This document shows positions 52,742-62,059 of a stretch of DNA of 64,000 bases, one piece after another. Source of the stretch: Limosilactobacillus frumenti DSM 13145 (lineage in GTDB: Bacteria; Bacillota; Bacilli; Lactobacillales; Lactobacillaceae); assembly GCF_001436045.1 (NCBI RefSeq), contig NZ_AZER01000016.1, positions 248,001-312,000 on the forward strand, in the 5' to 3' direction. The position numbers and the translations under genes were made by a program. The stretch's first letter is position 1, and the number at the start of each line of letters is the position of its first letter. The notes beneath the pieces are model-generated. The model made no database searches and was not told where the DNA came from. It saw only the letters and a program-made list of their open reading frames with translations.

Positions 52742-53707
52742 ATGGCAGAACCATTATTTCTAAAGCCAGTATTTCACGAAAAGATTTGGGGCGGTCGTCA
52801 CTTGGAAACCGATTTTGGTTACAAAATTCCTGATGGAACGATCGGCGAATGTTGGGCAATTTCTGGACACCCTCATGGGCCAAACGTGATTGAAAACGGA
52901 CCTTACAAGGGCCAGTTATTACCAGACGTTTATAAGGAACATCCGGAACTGTTCGGTAGTCCAAAGTCCCCAGTATTTCCCCTGTTAACCAAGATTTTGG
53001 ATGCCAATGCTTCCTTGTCCGTTCAAGTTCACCCTGATAACAAGTATGCTGAGGAACACGAACATGAATTAGGCAAGACCGAATGCTGGTACGTTATTCA
53101 TGCTGAGCCAGGTGCTTACCTAACATATGGTCACACCGCGAAGACCCGTCAAGAGTTAATTGACATGATTGACAATCATCAATGGGATAAGCTCTTCGGC
53201 AAGAAGCCAGTCAAGACTGGGGACTTCGTTTATGTTCCATCCGGGACGATTCACGCCCTGAACAAGGGAATCATCGTGCTGGAAACCCAACAAAGTTCCG
53301 ACACCACCTACCGGATTTACGATTACGACCGGGTTGACAAGAAGACTGGTAAGAAGCGTCAATTGCACTTGAAGCAATCCAAGGAAGTTACCACTGTTCC
53401 ATTCAAGGAACCTAAACTCCACGAAACCAGTGAAAAGATTGGCGACTCCACTGTCACGACCTTAATCACGCAACCAGATTCACCATTCTTCTCCGTTTAT
53501 AAGTGGGATGTGCATGGTGAACTGACCCGTAAGCACGAGCATGGTCCATACACGTTGATTTCGATTATTGACGGGGATGGTTCCATCACCGCTGATGGGA
53601 AGACTTACGAACTCCACAAGGGTGTTCACTTCATCGTTCCGGCAACGATTAAAGAATGGACAATGAAGGGTGATATGTTGGTCATCGCTTCTGAATCCGT
53701 TGAATAA
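52742..53707 (+). CDS. manA: Class I mannose-6-phosphate isomerase
   Basis: The 321-residue zinc-dependent cupin starts at ATG 52742 (MAEPLFLKPVFHEKIWGG), with AAGGAG upstream. Metal and substrate motifs are SVQVHPDNKYAEEHE, GKTECWYVIHAEPGA, and FVYVPSGTIHALNKG, which holds the zinc His. It interconverts mannose-6-P and fructose-6-P, linking central sugar metabolism to GDP-mannose for glycans. It is monocistronic, with its own promoter and terminator. Confidence 0.95.
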   Translation: MAEPLFLKPVFHEKIWGGRHLETDFGYKIPDGTIGECWAISGHPHGPNVIENGPYKGQLLPDVYKEHPELFGSPKSPVFPLLTKILDANASLSVQVHPDNKYAEEHEHELGKTECWYVIHAEPGAYLTYGHTAKTRQELIDMIDNHQWDKLFGKKPVKTGDFVYVPSGTIHALNKGIIVLETQQSSDTTYRIYDYDRVDKKTGKKRQLHLKQSKEVTTVPFKEPKLHETSEKIGDSTVTTLITQPDSPFFSVYKWDVHGELTRKHEHGPYTLISIIDGDGSITADGKTYELHKGVHFIVPATIKEWTMKGDMLVIASESVE

Positions 53708-53731
53708 AGTAAATTAAGCTTGTTAATAAAG

Positions 53732-53764
53732 AAGCGACTCGCATTGAAGCGGGTCGCTTTTTGT
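53732..53764. terminator. Terminator after manA
   Basis: An 11-bp stem with one mismatch (53732-53742 with 53749-53759) is followed by TTTTT. Confidence 0.88.
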
Positions 53765-53874
53765 TGTATATGACGGTGGTTTACTTTGACAAATCCTAAC
53801 CGTGTTAATCTTAAAATTTCATCAGCAATAGAAACGAAAAATATTTGCTTGATTAGTGCGAGACTTTTGGCTGA

Positions 53875-54276
53875 CTAATGGAAATACTTATCCAACGTCT
53901 TCCCGTAAGCAACAAGTTCCTTCATGCTCGCCTGTTTCTCTGGCTCCACAATCTCGTCAGGAATACGGTCTTCCTCGTCATCGATCTGGTGACGACCCCA
54001 AATGCAGAGGGAAAACATTAGGTCACGTAAGGAAGCCCCGGCATCCGTCAATGTCCACTTATGATCGTCATCCTTAATTGGGTTCATAATTCCCAATTTC
54101 TGCAAACATGTTAAATTGTGTTCGATTGTCGTATCAGTGGCATTGGGGAGCAACTGTTGCAATTCCGTTTCATCAAATGGACGAAAGCCCAGCCAAAACA
54201 GTAACCGTGGTTGCCATTCATTTGACAACACTTGGAGAGCGAAATTAATTCCAGTTTTATTGGTAGCATTTGTCAT
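53875..54276 (-). CDS. HxlR-family winged-helix regulator
   Basis: The 133-residue protein starts at ATG 54276 (MTNATNKTGINFALQVL), which has GAGGTG 6 nt upstream; the longer frame overlaps this site. HxlR features are ALQVLSNEWQPRLLFWLGFRPF, then the recognition helix region TDTTIEHNLTCLQKLGIMN and the wing DDHKWTLTDAGASLRDLMF. The usual conserved CP residue before the first helix is absent. A Lys/Tyr-rich tail follows. The target is unknown; it sits alone between manA and the ComK-like gene. Confidence 0.82.
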   Translation of the reverse strand: MTNATNKTGINFALQVLSNEWQPRLLFWLGFRPFDETELQQLLPNATDTTIEHNLTCLQKLGIMNPIKDDDHKWTLTDAGASLRDLMFSLCIWGRHQIDDEEDRIPDEIVEPEKQASMKELVAYGKTLDKYFH

Positions 54277-54374
54277 AATCAGCACCTCGACACTCAAATT
54301 AGTTCTCGGTTTCTCTTCTATCCATCATTATTATACCGAATTACCAGACAAATGTTAAAATTATGTACAATATT

Positions 54375-55115
54375 TCAAGAATTCCTACAATTCGACTGAT
54401 GGTATCGATCAAATAAAACATGGTAAAAATTGGCATTAAAGTTCTCACCATAAGCTTGCATTGCCGCAGCGGCGACCGTTTGTGCCATAATTTGAAAAAT
54501 CATACTCTCATGGTGTTGGCGGTGCTGGCGCCAATTATAACCAGCAGACTTTCTGACCATCCCCGTCACATCCCCCTTCCGCGCTCCGTAGTGTCGACAC
54601 AGATTCTCTAGGGACGACAAGTGAATGGTTCCCACATCGTGAGCCGCCCTACGCATTCGCCGGAAGGTCTTCATATTCGTATCAATAATCACCCGGATCA
54701 TTTCGCGCTTTTTACCTTTGAAAGTTGCCAATACAGCATCAGCCTCTTCATCAAAGCAATAGTTATCCAAGTAATGGTTCATGAAGTATACCACCGCCGG
54801 ATTGGTTCGTCCGCAAGTGGGGACCAGCGCGTAGTTACCAGCAACGTAGCCTAATGTCCGTTCCGTAATCATTTGATATAGACACCGCATTTCATAATAG
54901 TGGATCCCGGCAACCTCACTGAAGCGGTCTAAGACTTTTTTCAACGATTGGTTAAGGACAATTAATTGGCCATACCGGGTTAGGACTAACGTTTGTTTCT
55001 GCTGATAGCGGGTCACCAATAACGTATTATCCCAGCGGACTTCAAAGCCATTGGTGAACTCTTTAATCGGTAAAGTGGTGAGTTTCCGCAAGTCAATTGT
55101 TTCGATGATCAACAC
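54375..55115 (-). CDS. comK: ComK-like competence regulator
   Basis: The 246-residue protein uses a GTG start after GAAAGTAGG. The central part (YALVPTCGRTNPAVVYFMNH) and the later RVIIDTNMKTFRRMRRAAHD resemble ComK proteins of lactobacilli. ComK is the master activator of DNA-uptake genes in Bacillus. The protein is longer than Bacillus ComK (about 190), with an extra C-terminal helix region. An AAAA-N5-TTTT motif (55128-55140), the half-site bound by ComK, overlaps its own promoter region. The divergent neighbour is a ComX/SigH-like sigma factor, which supports the call. The identity still needs a profile search. Confidence 0.6.
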   Translation of the reverse strand: MLIIETIDLRKLTTLPIKEFTNGFEVRWDNTLLVTRYQQKQTLVLTRYGQLIVLNQSLKKVLDRFSEVAGIHYYEMRCLYQMITERTLGYVAGNYALVPTCGRTNPAVVYFMNHYLDNYCFDEEADAVLATFKGKKREMIRVIIDTNMKTFRRMRRAAHDVGTIHLSSLENLCRHYGARKGDVTGMVRKSAGYNWRQHRQHHESMIFQIMAQTVAAAAMQAYGENFNANFYHVLFDRYHQSNCRNS

Positions 55116-55315
55116 CCTACTTTCTAAAAAACTTAATTTTTGAATGAATCTTGCTCATCCATGAACAAATATTAAGATATTGGATTTTTTAACCGCTGTC
55201 AATCACTTTTTAAACGCCAACAGATCATTCTTATCATTCGCTTAGGAACAATCAATTAGGTTAAATTAACGGTACTCAAGAGCTCTTGGGAATTAAATCA
55301 CAAAGAGGTTCCCAA

Positions 55316-55882
55316 ATGAAAAATGGTAAACTTTCTGCTGGCCTGATCTACCTATCAGCAAACAATCGCCAGCGACTTATCCATGCCGTACTTAAGAAAC
55401 TATGTATCGCCCCAAGTGATGATGATTATGACGACCTTTTTCAAGAAGGCTGTTTAATCTTTGCGGATGCTTTTGCTCGTCATCCTGACCCGGTCAAAAA
55501 TGAACGACAACTAATGAACTTCGCCTTCAAACGGATCTATTGGCGATTACTCGATCAGTTACGCCGGATCAACAAGCAAACTGCCACCACCGTCTTATCG
55601 CTAGACGATGACCAGCAATCAGCGGACCAGGTGGAACGATGTCTCACTGATGACACTAGTCAACACCCCTTCGCTCGATTAGAGCACGCGAGCTTCATGG
55701 AGATATTATGGCGGGCTTGTACTCCCAATCAGCGGCGTTACTTGTTTGCCTGCCTCTGGTTAGATTACCGGGACAGTGAAATTGCGGAATATTATCATGT
55801 CAGTCGGCAAGCCGTCGCCGGATGGAAACGCGGAATGATCACTAAGGCTCGGCAGATTGCCGCCCGTGATCATTTCGACTAG
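55316..55882 (+). CDS. comX: ComX/SigH-like sigma factor
   Basis: The 188-residue protein starts at ATG 55316 (MKNGKLSAGLIYLSANNRQR), with AGAGG upstream. Region 2 is seen in DDYDDLFQEGCLIFADAF and FAFKRIYWRLLDQLRRI. Region 4 is seen as a C-terminal helix-turn-helix (YRDSEIAEYYHVSRQAVAGWKRGM). There is no region 1 or 3. Size and layout match the SigH/ComX group that turns on competence genes in lactobacilli and streptococci. It is divergent from the ComK-like gene, with a 200-bp shared upstream region. Confidence 0.75.
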   Translation: MKNGKLSAGLIYLSANNRQRLIHAVLKKLCIAPSDDDYDDLFQEGCLIFADAFARHPDPVKNERQLMNFAFKRIYWRLLDQLRRINKQTATTVLSLDDDQQSADQVERCLTDDTSQHPFARLEHASFMEILWRACTPNQRRYLFACLWLDYRDSEIAEYYHVSRQAVAGWKRGMITKARQIAARDHFD

Positions 55883-55912
55883 AATGAAGGAGTAGAGAAA
55901 TGGGGGACAGTA

Positions 55913-56158
55913 ATGAATCCACACCAAACTAGTTGTGACCACGATTGGTTTCACGTCCGTTATCATGGTGAAGACCGTGACGATGGGACATCCAATGAAT
56001 TAAGTATTAAACCAGCCGTTGATGAAGACCGCCTAAACGTCTTACTGACGAATGTCGGGTTTGACCAGCACTGTTACGACAACACCCTTTCCCTAACACG
56101 GGAAGACGCCGCACAGCTTGCTGACTTTCTAAAAGAATGGCTTAATCGGCCAAAATAA
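55913..56158 (+). CDS. Small hypothetical protein downstream of comX
   Basis: The 81-residue acidic, His- and Asp-rich protein (MNPHQTSCDHDWFHVRYHGE start) ends with a helix (REDAAQLADFLKEWLNRP). A GGGGGA site precedes the ATG, and it starts 30 bp after the sigma factor gene, so it is probably cotranscribed. No family is recognised. It could modulate the sigma factor, but nothing in the sequence shows it. Confidence 0.65.
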   Translation: MNPHQTSCDHDWFHVRYHGEDRDDGTSNELSIKPAVDEDRLNVLLTNVGFDQHCYDNTLSLTREDAAQLADFLKEWLNRPK

Positions 56159-56160
56159 TG

Positions 56161-56203
56161 AAACAGCTGTTACCAAGCAATTCGCTTAGTAACAGCTGTT
56201 TTA
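56161..56203. terminator. Bidirectional terminator
   Basis: A long stem around the arms AAACAGCTGTTAC and GTAACAGCTGTTT (56161-56201), with T residues on the plus exit and A/T-rich sequence on the minus exit, lies between convergent genes. Confidence 0.88.
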
Positions 56204-56204
56204 G

Positions 56205-56735
56205 TTATGGTTGCGGTTGATCAGAATACTCATGCAGCAACTTACTCATTTCACCCCAGTATTCCATGGCCATCAAGGCATCATTTACCGATTGCATCAT
56301 CAGGTCAATTTCCGCCATGTACTCTAACTGTTCCTTTAACAAACGCATGGAATTATCCATACTGACAACGTTACCCTCCACCTTGGCAATCATTGGTAGC
56401 CGGCTCATTACGTCATCTTGGAGGTCATGAATTACATCCAGGTAAAAAGTATTCCCCAGTTCGAACATCATTTTCAGCGGATCACCCTTGCCCAACTGAC
56501 GAAGATAGGCAATATACCAGTTGCCCATCCGTCGCCAGTACTTTTGCCAGAGCGTCGCCGAAGATGTTTGAGTTGGATTATCAGTAAACGGTGGAATCTT
56601 CTTCCATTGATTATAAAGGTCAACATAGAAAGACTGGTGCTCAGTATCACCAAAGTCTTCCAATTCATGAGTAGAAGTTAAATAACCGCCTAATCCTTCA
56701 ACAATTTGGGTTGGTGTGATTGTTTGCTTAGTCAT
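56205..56735 (-). CDS. Hypothetical protein cotranscribed with glpK
   Basis: The 176-residue, largely helical, acidic protein is Met/Trp/Tyr-rich: LYNQWKKIPPF, LWQKYWRRMGNWYIAYLRQLG, LKMMFELGNTFYLDVIHDL, then an extended helix to the end. There is no transmembrane segment. The look recalls small helical subunits such as polyester-synthase partner proteins, but I cannot support a family. It starts 20 bp after glpK on the same strand and ends at a strong terminator. Confidence 0.65.
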   Translation of the reverse strand: MTKQTITPTQIVEGLGGYLTSTHELEDFGDTEHQSFYVDLYNQWKKIPPFTDNPTQTSSATLWQKYWRRMGNWYIAYLRQLGKGDPLKMMFELGNTFYLDVIHDLQDDVMSRLPMIAKVEGNVVSMDNSMRLLKEQLEYMAEIDLMMQSVNDALMAMEYWGEMSKLLHEYSDQPQP

Positions 56736-56755
56736 GAAAATCTCCTTATTGTTAA

Positions 56756-58264
56756 TTATTTATTTGGGTGTGAAAATAGCTGGGCTGCTTTAATCGCCTG
56801 TTGCCAACCAGCATACAGGTGGTTAGCCTGGTCAGCACTCATTTGTGGCTCGAATTCGTCGCCGATCTTGGAAAGCTTGCGGAGTTCTTCCTGGTCCGAC
56901 CAAAAGTCCACTGCCAAGCCTGCCAGGAAGGCCGCTCCGAGTGCAGTCGTTTCTTCCATTGCGGCCCGCTTAATTGGGGTCTGCAAAATATCAGCTTGGA
57001 ACTGCATCATGAAGTTATTACGGGACGCCCCACCGTTTACGGTCAAGGCCGTCAGTGGCAGGCCGGTATCCTTAACCATTGTGTCCACCACATCCCGAGT
57101 CTGGAAGGCAATTGATTCCAAGGTTGCCCGGACAATGTGACCACGGTTTGTCCCCCGGGTTAGGCCGAACATAGCTCCCCGCACTTCTTGATCCCAGTAT
57201 GGGGCCCCAAGTCCAGTAAAGGCAGGGACAACGTAAACACCGCCAGTTGACGCTGCTTTGACCGCCATGGCTTCGGATTCACTGGCATGCTTAAACAGCT
57301 GGAGGCCATCGCGTAACCATTGCACAGCCGACCCAGCCACAAAGATACTTCCTTCCAGGGCATAGTGAACCTGGTTATTTAAACCATAGGCAATCGTGGT
57401 CAGCAAGCCATTATCAGATAAGGTTGGCTGCAGGCCAGTATTCATCACGATAAAGGCCCCAGTCCCGTAAGTATTCTTGACCGAACCCTTATCATAAGCG
57501 GCCTGGCCAAACAGTGCGGCCTGCTGGTCACCAGCAATGCCAGCAATCGGAATTTGGACCCCAAAGAAGTGGTAGTCTCCAGTATAACCGTAGATCGCCG
57601 AACTGGGCTTAACTTCAGGCAGCATCGCCCGTGGAATATCTAACAGGTCGAGGATATCCTGGTCCCAATCCAACTTATGAATATTGAACAGCATCGTCCG
57701 GCTGGCGTTGGTAACGTCCGTTGCGTGAACACGATGACCAGTTAAGTTCCACAGTAACCAGGTATCGATCGTCCCAAAGAGTAAGTCACCCTTAGCGGCC
57801 TTCTCCCGTGCCCCGGGAACCCGGTCTAGAATCCACTTAATCTTCGTGGCAGCAAAGTAAGAATCAATCACTAAGCCCGTCTTGGCATGGATCATGTCCT
57901 TATAGCCATCTTTAATCAACTGTTCAGCAATGTCACTGGTCTGCTTTGATTGCCAAACAATCGCATGGTAAATGGGCTTGCCAGTATGACGATCCCAAAT
58001 GATGGTGGTTTCACGCTGGTTGGTAATCCCAATTGCCGCAATCTTATAAGGCTTGATCTGCGACTTGATCATGACATCTGAAATAACCGACTGAACACTA
58101 TCCCAGATTTCAAGGGCATCGTGTTCCACCCAACCAGGTTGCGGAAAGTATTGTGGAAACTCCTGTTGGCTCATTGCAACCTTATTACCAGCATGATCAA
58201 AGATAATGGCCCGCGAACTGGTCGTCCCCTGATCAATCGCCATCACATACTGCTGTTCATTCAA
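56756..58264 (-). CDS. glpK: Glycerol kinase
   Basis: The 502-residue FGGY-family kinase phosphorylates glycerol to glycerol-3-phosphate. The reading from a TTG at 58264 ([19 protein letters not shown]) places GGAAAGG about 11 nt upstream; ATGs at 58276 or 58285 lie on or before that site. Motifs are [13 protein letters not shown] for ATP phosphate binding, [35 protein letters not shown] and [15 protein letters not shown]. The phosphorylatable His found in PTS-regulated GlpK (usually in an HYALEGS context) is present in [12 protein letters not shown]. No glpF or glpD lies beside it. Confidence 0.95.
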   Translation of the reverse strand: MNEQQYVMAIDQGTTSSRAIIFDHAGNKVAMSQQEFPQYFPQPGWVEHDALEIWDSVQSVISDVMIKSQIKPYKIAAIGITNQRETTIIWDRHTGKPIYHAIVWQSKQTSDIAEQLIKDGYKDMIHAKTGLVIDSYFAATKIKWILDRVPGAREKAAKGDLLFGTIDTWLLWNLTGHRVHATDVTNASRTMLFNIHKLDWDQDILDLLDIPRAMLPEVKPSSAIYGYTGDYHFFGVQIPIAGIAGDQQAALFGQAAYDKGSVKNTYGTGAFIVMNTGLQPTLSDNGLLTTIAYGLNNQVHYALEGSIFVAGSAVQWLRDGLQLFKHASESEAMAVKAASTGGVYVVPAFTGLGAPYWDQEVRGAMFGLTRGTNRGHIVRATLESIAFQTRDVVDTMVKDTGLPLTALTVNGGASRNNFMMQFQADILQTPIKRAAMEETTALGAAFLAGLAVDFWSDQEELRKLSKIGDEFEPQMSADQANHLYAGWQQAIKAAQLFSHPNK

Positions 58265-58288
58265 AGTTAAAGCCATCCTTTCCAAAAT

Positions 58289-58323
58289 AAAAGGGAGTTA
58301 GTCAAACCAACTAGCTCCCTTTA
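58289..58323 (-). terminator. Terminator between the tautomerase gene and glpK
   Basis: A 13-bp stem with one mismatch (AAAGGGAG ... CTCCCTTT) is followed by TTTTATTTT on the minus strand, directly after the tautomerase gene and just before the glpK start. Confidence 0.85.
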
Positions 58324-58327
58324 ATAG

Positions 58328-58513
58328 TTACTTATCACTAACCATCTTACCAGCAACACTGTAACGATCCTTACGCATTTCGTTTAAGACGATGTGGATC
58401 CGTTCAGCAGGAACGTTGGCATCCTTTGAAATTGCTGCGGTGACATCCTTCACCAAAGCCTTTAATTGGTCTTCAGAACGTCCTTCTAGTAAGTCAATGT
58501 GTACTAATGGCAT
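58328..58513 (-). CDS. 4-oxalocrotonate tautomerase family protein
   Basis: The 61-residue protein begins MPLVHIDLLEGRSEDQ. Pro2, exposed after Met removal, is the catalytic base, and Arg12 and the terminal helix/strand (RIHIVLNEMRKD) match small tautomerases that work as hexamers. The natural substrate in lactobacilli is unknown. It is single-gene, 57 bp downstream of the antiporter gene. Confidence 0.92.
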   Translation of the reverse strand: MPLVHIDLLEGRSEDQLKALVKDVTAAISKDANVPAERIHIVLNEMRKDRYSVAGKMVSDK

Positions 58514-58570
58514 AACATTGCCCTCCTTATTTATTTCTTTAATTTTACCATATTCATCCTAGCGGAACCA

Positions 58571-60415
58571 TTATTTTCCGGTTGATGATTTTGGCGAAGC
58601 AAAAGTGCGGCGAATTTCACCCACATGATCATATGAACCAGTGAAGAGAATGTGGTCCCCGGCCTCAATGACTGTATCACCATGCGGGGCCAAAGGTTTA
58701 CCATGACGGTAGATTCGACTAACCGTCATCTTATCAATGTATGGCAAACTCTTGAGCTCTTGCCCAACATATCGTAAGTTGCGAACCGTGACTTCAAACA
58801 GCCCGGACTCAGTATTAGTCATCATTTGATAAGCAGCTGGCGACTCAACCATCGCCCGTAGCATACTAGTTTGAACAATGAAGGAATTAAAGATTTCTAC
58901 CCCAAGCTTCCGCAATTCAGCAGCGTGCTCCCGGTCAATATTCGGGTGGTTCAAACCAGCAATAATCCGGTTCACCCCGTGAGCATGGGCCATCTTCGCA
59001 ATCTGGTAGTTCTTACTGTCATTAGGAAAAGCCGCTACCAGGACATCGGTATCAAAGAAGCCCTGCTGATCTAATGCTTCGGCAGTTAATTCTGGTAAAT
59101 ACGTTAAATGGTTTACTTCACTATTATAGGTTTTGTAATTTTCCTGTGCATCAGTCACCATGCGCGTCGCGTACCAATTTTTCGTCAACTGTTGGACAAT
59201 CGGCACGGTAAATTGATTGGCGCCGATAAAGACTACCCGCTGCTTGATTAAGTCTTCATGAGCCAATTGATAAGTGGAATTGAAGACAATCGGTCCTAAG
59301 ATACAAGCCACTACCGCCGCTAAAATGAATGCGGATGATTGGTTGTTGGTAATGACATGCAGGTTACGGGCCACCTGTAAAGAAGGCAATACTAATGTAA
59401 TCGTCGTAACCGTCAAAAAGGTCCCCGCAAACGAATTGCGTTTACCAAAGCGGCGGCGAAGAGCAAGGTAAGCCGGTAGCTTAGCAAGGATGAAGCCAGC
59501 TACTAACACCGGAATCAAAGCCAGCGCGGCTTTATTAGCAAACAGCGTCCGCAAATTAAGCCGATCACCAGTCATGATAAAGAAGATGGGAATAAAGAAA
59601 CCGTACCCGATCGCCGTAATTTTTTCCTGGGTGGCTTCACTCGGCTGCAAGAGCTTCATGACCATCCCGGCTAAAAAGGCCCCCAGGATGTTTTCGGCCC
59701 CAACATTCTCGGCTACAGTAACAAGCGCAAAAATCAGGAAGAACGCCAAGCGGATATCCAGCTGGGTTGTTGCCTTAGAAATTTTATTAAACCAAATGAA
59801 TGGTTGTTTGAAGTGCCGCAAGAGCATAATTGCCGCCACAAACAGCAGAATAATTAACCATAAACGTTCGACATTATGACCATAGATCGAAGCATAAATA
59901 GTCAATGAAAGCATCGGGATAACTTCTCCTAACACTGCCGTCAGTAAAATCGTCTGGCCCATCGGCTTATTGACAATTCCCTTTTCCTTCAAGGTCGCAA
60001 TGACAACCCCCAAGGCAACGGTGGAGAATAAAATTGCTGTCAAGAAAATATCAGAAAAGAGGCCCACCATTCTGAGAATGAATCCCAGGATCACCGCCAT
60101 GGCAATCACCCCAGTAAAGGCTAAGCCCGCAACGGCGACTGGTGATTTACTGTCACGCTGTTGACCGGGCACGCGTTTAAAGAGGTCAAAATTAATTTCC
60201 ATCCCGGAGAGGAACATTAAAATAATGACCCCAAGGCTCGATAAGAGGGTCAGAGAAGATGTTTCCTGGACGAGGTTGAACCCACTCTTGCCCAGGACGA
60301 TCCCGGTGACGATTTCAGCGACCGCAGTCGGCACTGAGCCAATCTTAAACCGGGCCATGGCAATCGGAATAACTAAGGCCGCCAGAATAACAATAAACAT
60401 CGATAGTTGTGCCAT
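58571..60415 (-). CDS. CPA2-family cation:proton antiporter with TrkA-type domains
   Basis: The 614-residue protein has an N-terminal Na+/H+ exchanger domain with about 12 helices (residues 1-380), including FLSGMEINFDLF, SDIFLTAILFSTVALGVV, EVIPMLSL and AENVGAENILGAFLAGM. Then come a RCK/TrkA-N-like Rossmann domain (about 390-510: VVFIGANQFTVPIVQQL) and a TrkA-C-like end (VTVSRIYRHGKPLAPHGDTV). KefB-like proteins exchange K+ or Na+ for protons and aid acid or osmotic tolerance. The ion is not determined. It has its own promoter (TATAAT, minus strand at 60453-60458). Confidence 0.9.
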   Translation of the reverse strand: MAQLSMFIVILAALVIPIAMARFKIGSVPTAVAEIVTGIVLGKSGFNLVQETSSLTLLSSLGVIILMFLSGMEINFDLFKRVPGQQRDSKSPVAVAGLAFTGVIAMAVILGFILRMVGLFSDIFLTAILFSTVALGVVIATLKEKGIVNKPMGQTILLTAVLGEVIPMLSLTIYASIYGHNVERLWLIILLFVAAIMLLRHFKQPFIWFNKISKATTQLDIRLAFFLIFALVTVAENVGAENILGAFLAGMVMKLLQPSEATQEKITAIGYGFFIPIFFIMTGDRLNLRTLFANKAALALIPVLVAGFILAKLPAYLALRRRFGKRNSFAGTFLTVTTITLVLPSLQVARNLHVITNNQSSAFILAAVVACILGPIVFNSTYQLAHEDLIKQRVVFIGANQFTVPIVQQLTKNWYATRMVTDAQENYKTYNSEVNHLTYLPELTAEALDQQGFFDTDVLVAAFPNDSKNYQIAKMAHAHGVNRIIAGLNHPNIDREHAAELRKLGVEIFNSFIVQTSMLRAMVESPAAYQMMTNTESGLFEVTVRNLRYVGQELKSLPYIDKMTVSRIYRHGKPLAPHGDTVIEAGDHILFTGSYDHVGEIRRTFASPKSSTGK

Positions 60416-60452
60416 TAAGTGATACCTTCTTCGTTAAAGTTAATGCGGATTA

Positions 60453-60461
60453 ATTATACCA
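60453..60461 (-). promoter_or_regulatory. Extended -10 promoter of the antiporter gene
   Basis: Minus-strand TGGTATAAT (60453-60461) lies 38 bp before the antiporter start. No good -35 is present. Confidence 0.55.
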
Positions 60462-60495
60462 AAAGCGGCCTGTAAAGTCGGCGTTTAATGAAAAA

Positions 60496-60504
60496 TGTTA
60501 CAAT
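60496..60504 (+). promoter_or_regulatory. Extended -10 promoter of the dipeptidase gene
   Basis: TGTTACAAT (60496-60504) lies 40 bp before the ATG at 60545, divergent from the antiporter promoter. Confidence 0.5.
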
Positions 60505-60544
60505 AAAAGCGGATACATTTAATAACAAAAGAGGAGTGCTCATT

Positions 60545-61948
60545 ATGGCAAATAAATTATCTGCATGTACCAGTATTTTGATTGGTAAAGATGCCAGTAT
60601 TGATGGCTCGATTATGATTGGACGAAATGAGGATGCAAAAGCAGCCTGGCCGAAACATATGGTTGTCCACCCTCACGGTGCGTTGCCTCACCAATTTGTA
60701 TCAAAAGAAACCAAATTGGCAATCGACCTTCCGGGAGAAAGTGCCGCTTATACAGCCACTCCGGAATGGACAAGCAAATACGGATTATTTGAGGAAGACG
60801 GTATCAATGAATACCACGTCGCCATGAGTGCTACAGAAAGTGCCTACTCTAATCCCCTCGTATTAGGAGCTGATCCCCTGGTTAAGAAAGGACTCAATGA
60901 AGAAGGAATGGTCACCGTCGTTCTGCCATTCATCAAGAGTGCACGCGAAGGAGTCCACCGCTTAGGAAGTTTAATTGCTAAGTATGGTACCGGCGAAACT
61001 AATGGGGTCCTTTTTGCGGATGATAAAGAAGCATGGTACTTAGAATCTGGTGCCGGACACTACTGGGTCGCACAACGGATTCCAGATGATTGCTATGCCG
61101 TAGTGGGTAATCAATTAGCTATTCAAGAAGTCGACTTTACGGATTCCAATAACTTTATGTTCCACCCTGATATTCAAGAATTTGTGGAGAAAAATAATTT
61201 AAACCCCGACCCAACTTGCTTTAATTTCCGGAAGATATTCGGAACGGCTGACCGTTCAGATGCCATTTATTCTGAACCACGGGTCTGGATTGGTCACCAG
61301 ATGTTCAGTCCCCAGCAAGCAGGTAATGAGCATCCAGAGTCAACCGAACTCCCCTTCTTAATGAAACCGGACCGCAAGCTATCAATCTTAGATGCCCAGG
61401 CCTACCTAAGCAACCACTACCAAGGAACTAAGTTTGATCTGCTCGGTGATACGCCAGAAGCACACAAGTACCGGCCGATTAGTTTAGCCAAGACGCAAGA
61501 ATCTCACGTCTTACAGATGGGACGGAAAGGACCAGATATTCACTGGTTAGCTATGGGCGTTGCCAATGAAAGTACTTATGTCCCATTCTTTGATGGGATC
61601 ACCCGAGTACCGATTTCCTATGGCCGGGGCAAGTTACCCGCCCAATTGAATTCAGCATATTGGATCTTTAAACATGCTAGTGTGCTCGTGGATTCCCACC
61701 TTCATGACTTCTTACCATTACTGCGCGATGTCCAAAAGGAACGTCAAGCAGCCGCAATGCAATTGGTTAAGGAAACGGATGCTAAAGCAGCTGGCCTGAC
61801 GGGGGTTGCACTGGCTGACTACTTGACCGGACAAAGTGATAAGTTTGCGAACGAGACACTGGAAAAGTATCGGAAACTATCATTAGAACTGATTACGAAG
61901 ATGACGGATTATTGTCCACTCAACTTTAAGACGGACGAGAATTTGTAG
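60545..61948 (+). CDS. pepD: C69-family dipeptidase
   Basis: The 467-residue protein starts at ATG 60545 (MANKLSACTSILIGKDASI), with GAGGAG upstream. It is an Ntn-hydrolase: after removal of the first seven residues Cys8 becomes the N-terminal nucleophile, and MIGRNEDAKAAWPKH is the conserved substrate/oxyanion region. AWYLESGAGHYWVAQRIPDD is another family block. Lactobacillus PepD enzymes cleave a wide range of dipeptides in the cytoplasm. It is monocistronic with a terminator. Confidence 0.93.
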   Translation: MANKLSACTSILIGKDASIDGSIMIGRNEDAKAAWPKHMVVHPHGALPHQFVSKETKLAIDLPGESAAYTATPEWTSKYGLFEEDGINEYHVAMSATESAYSNPLVLGADPLVKKGLNEEGMVTVVLPFIKSAREGVHRLGSLIAKYGTGETNGVLFADDKEAWYLESGAGHYWVAQRIPDDCYAVVGNQLAIQEVDFTDSNNFMFHPDIQEFVEKNNLNPDPTCFNFRKIFGTADRSDAIYSEPRVWIGHQMFSPQQAGNEHPESTELPFLMKPDRKLSILDAQAYLSNHYQGTKFDLLGDTPEAHKYRPISLAKTQESHVLQMGRKGPDIHWLAMGVANESTYVPFFDGITRVPISYGRGKLPAQLNSAYWIFKHASVLVDSHLHDFLPLLRDVQKERQAAAMQLVKETDAKAAGLTGVALADYLTGQSDKFANETLEKYRKLSLELITKMTDYCPLNFKTDENL

Positions 61949-61980
61949 AGCAATTTTCTAGTAAAAGTAATAATAAATAC

Positions 61981-62027
61981 AAAATAGCTTCTTGCGAAGC
62001 CATAGTGGCTTTGCAAGAAGCTATTTT
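61981..62027. terminator. Bidirectional terminator
   Basis: A 21-bp stem with one mismatch (61981-62001 with 62007-62027), A-rich on one side and T-rich on the other, lies between convergent pepD and the AhpF-like gene. Confidence 0.92.
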
Positions 62028-62059
62028 ATACTTGTATGAATAAAACTTAAAAATATATT

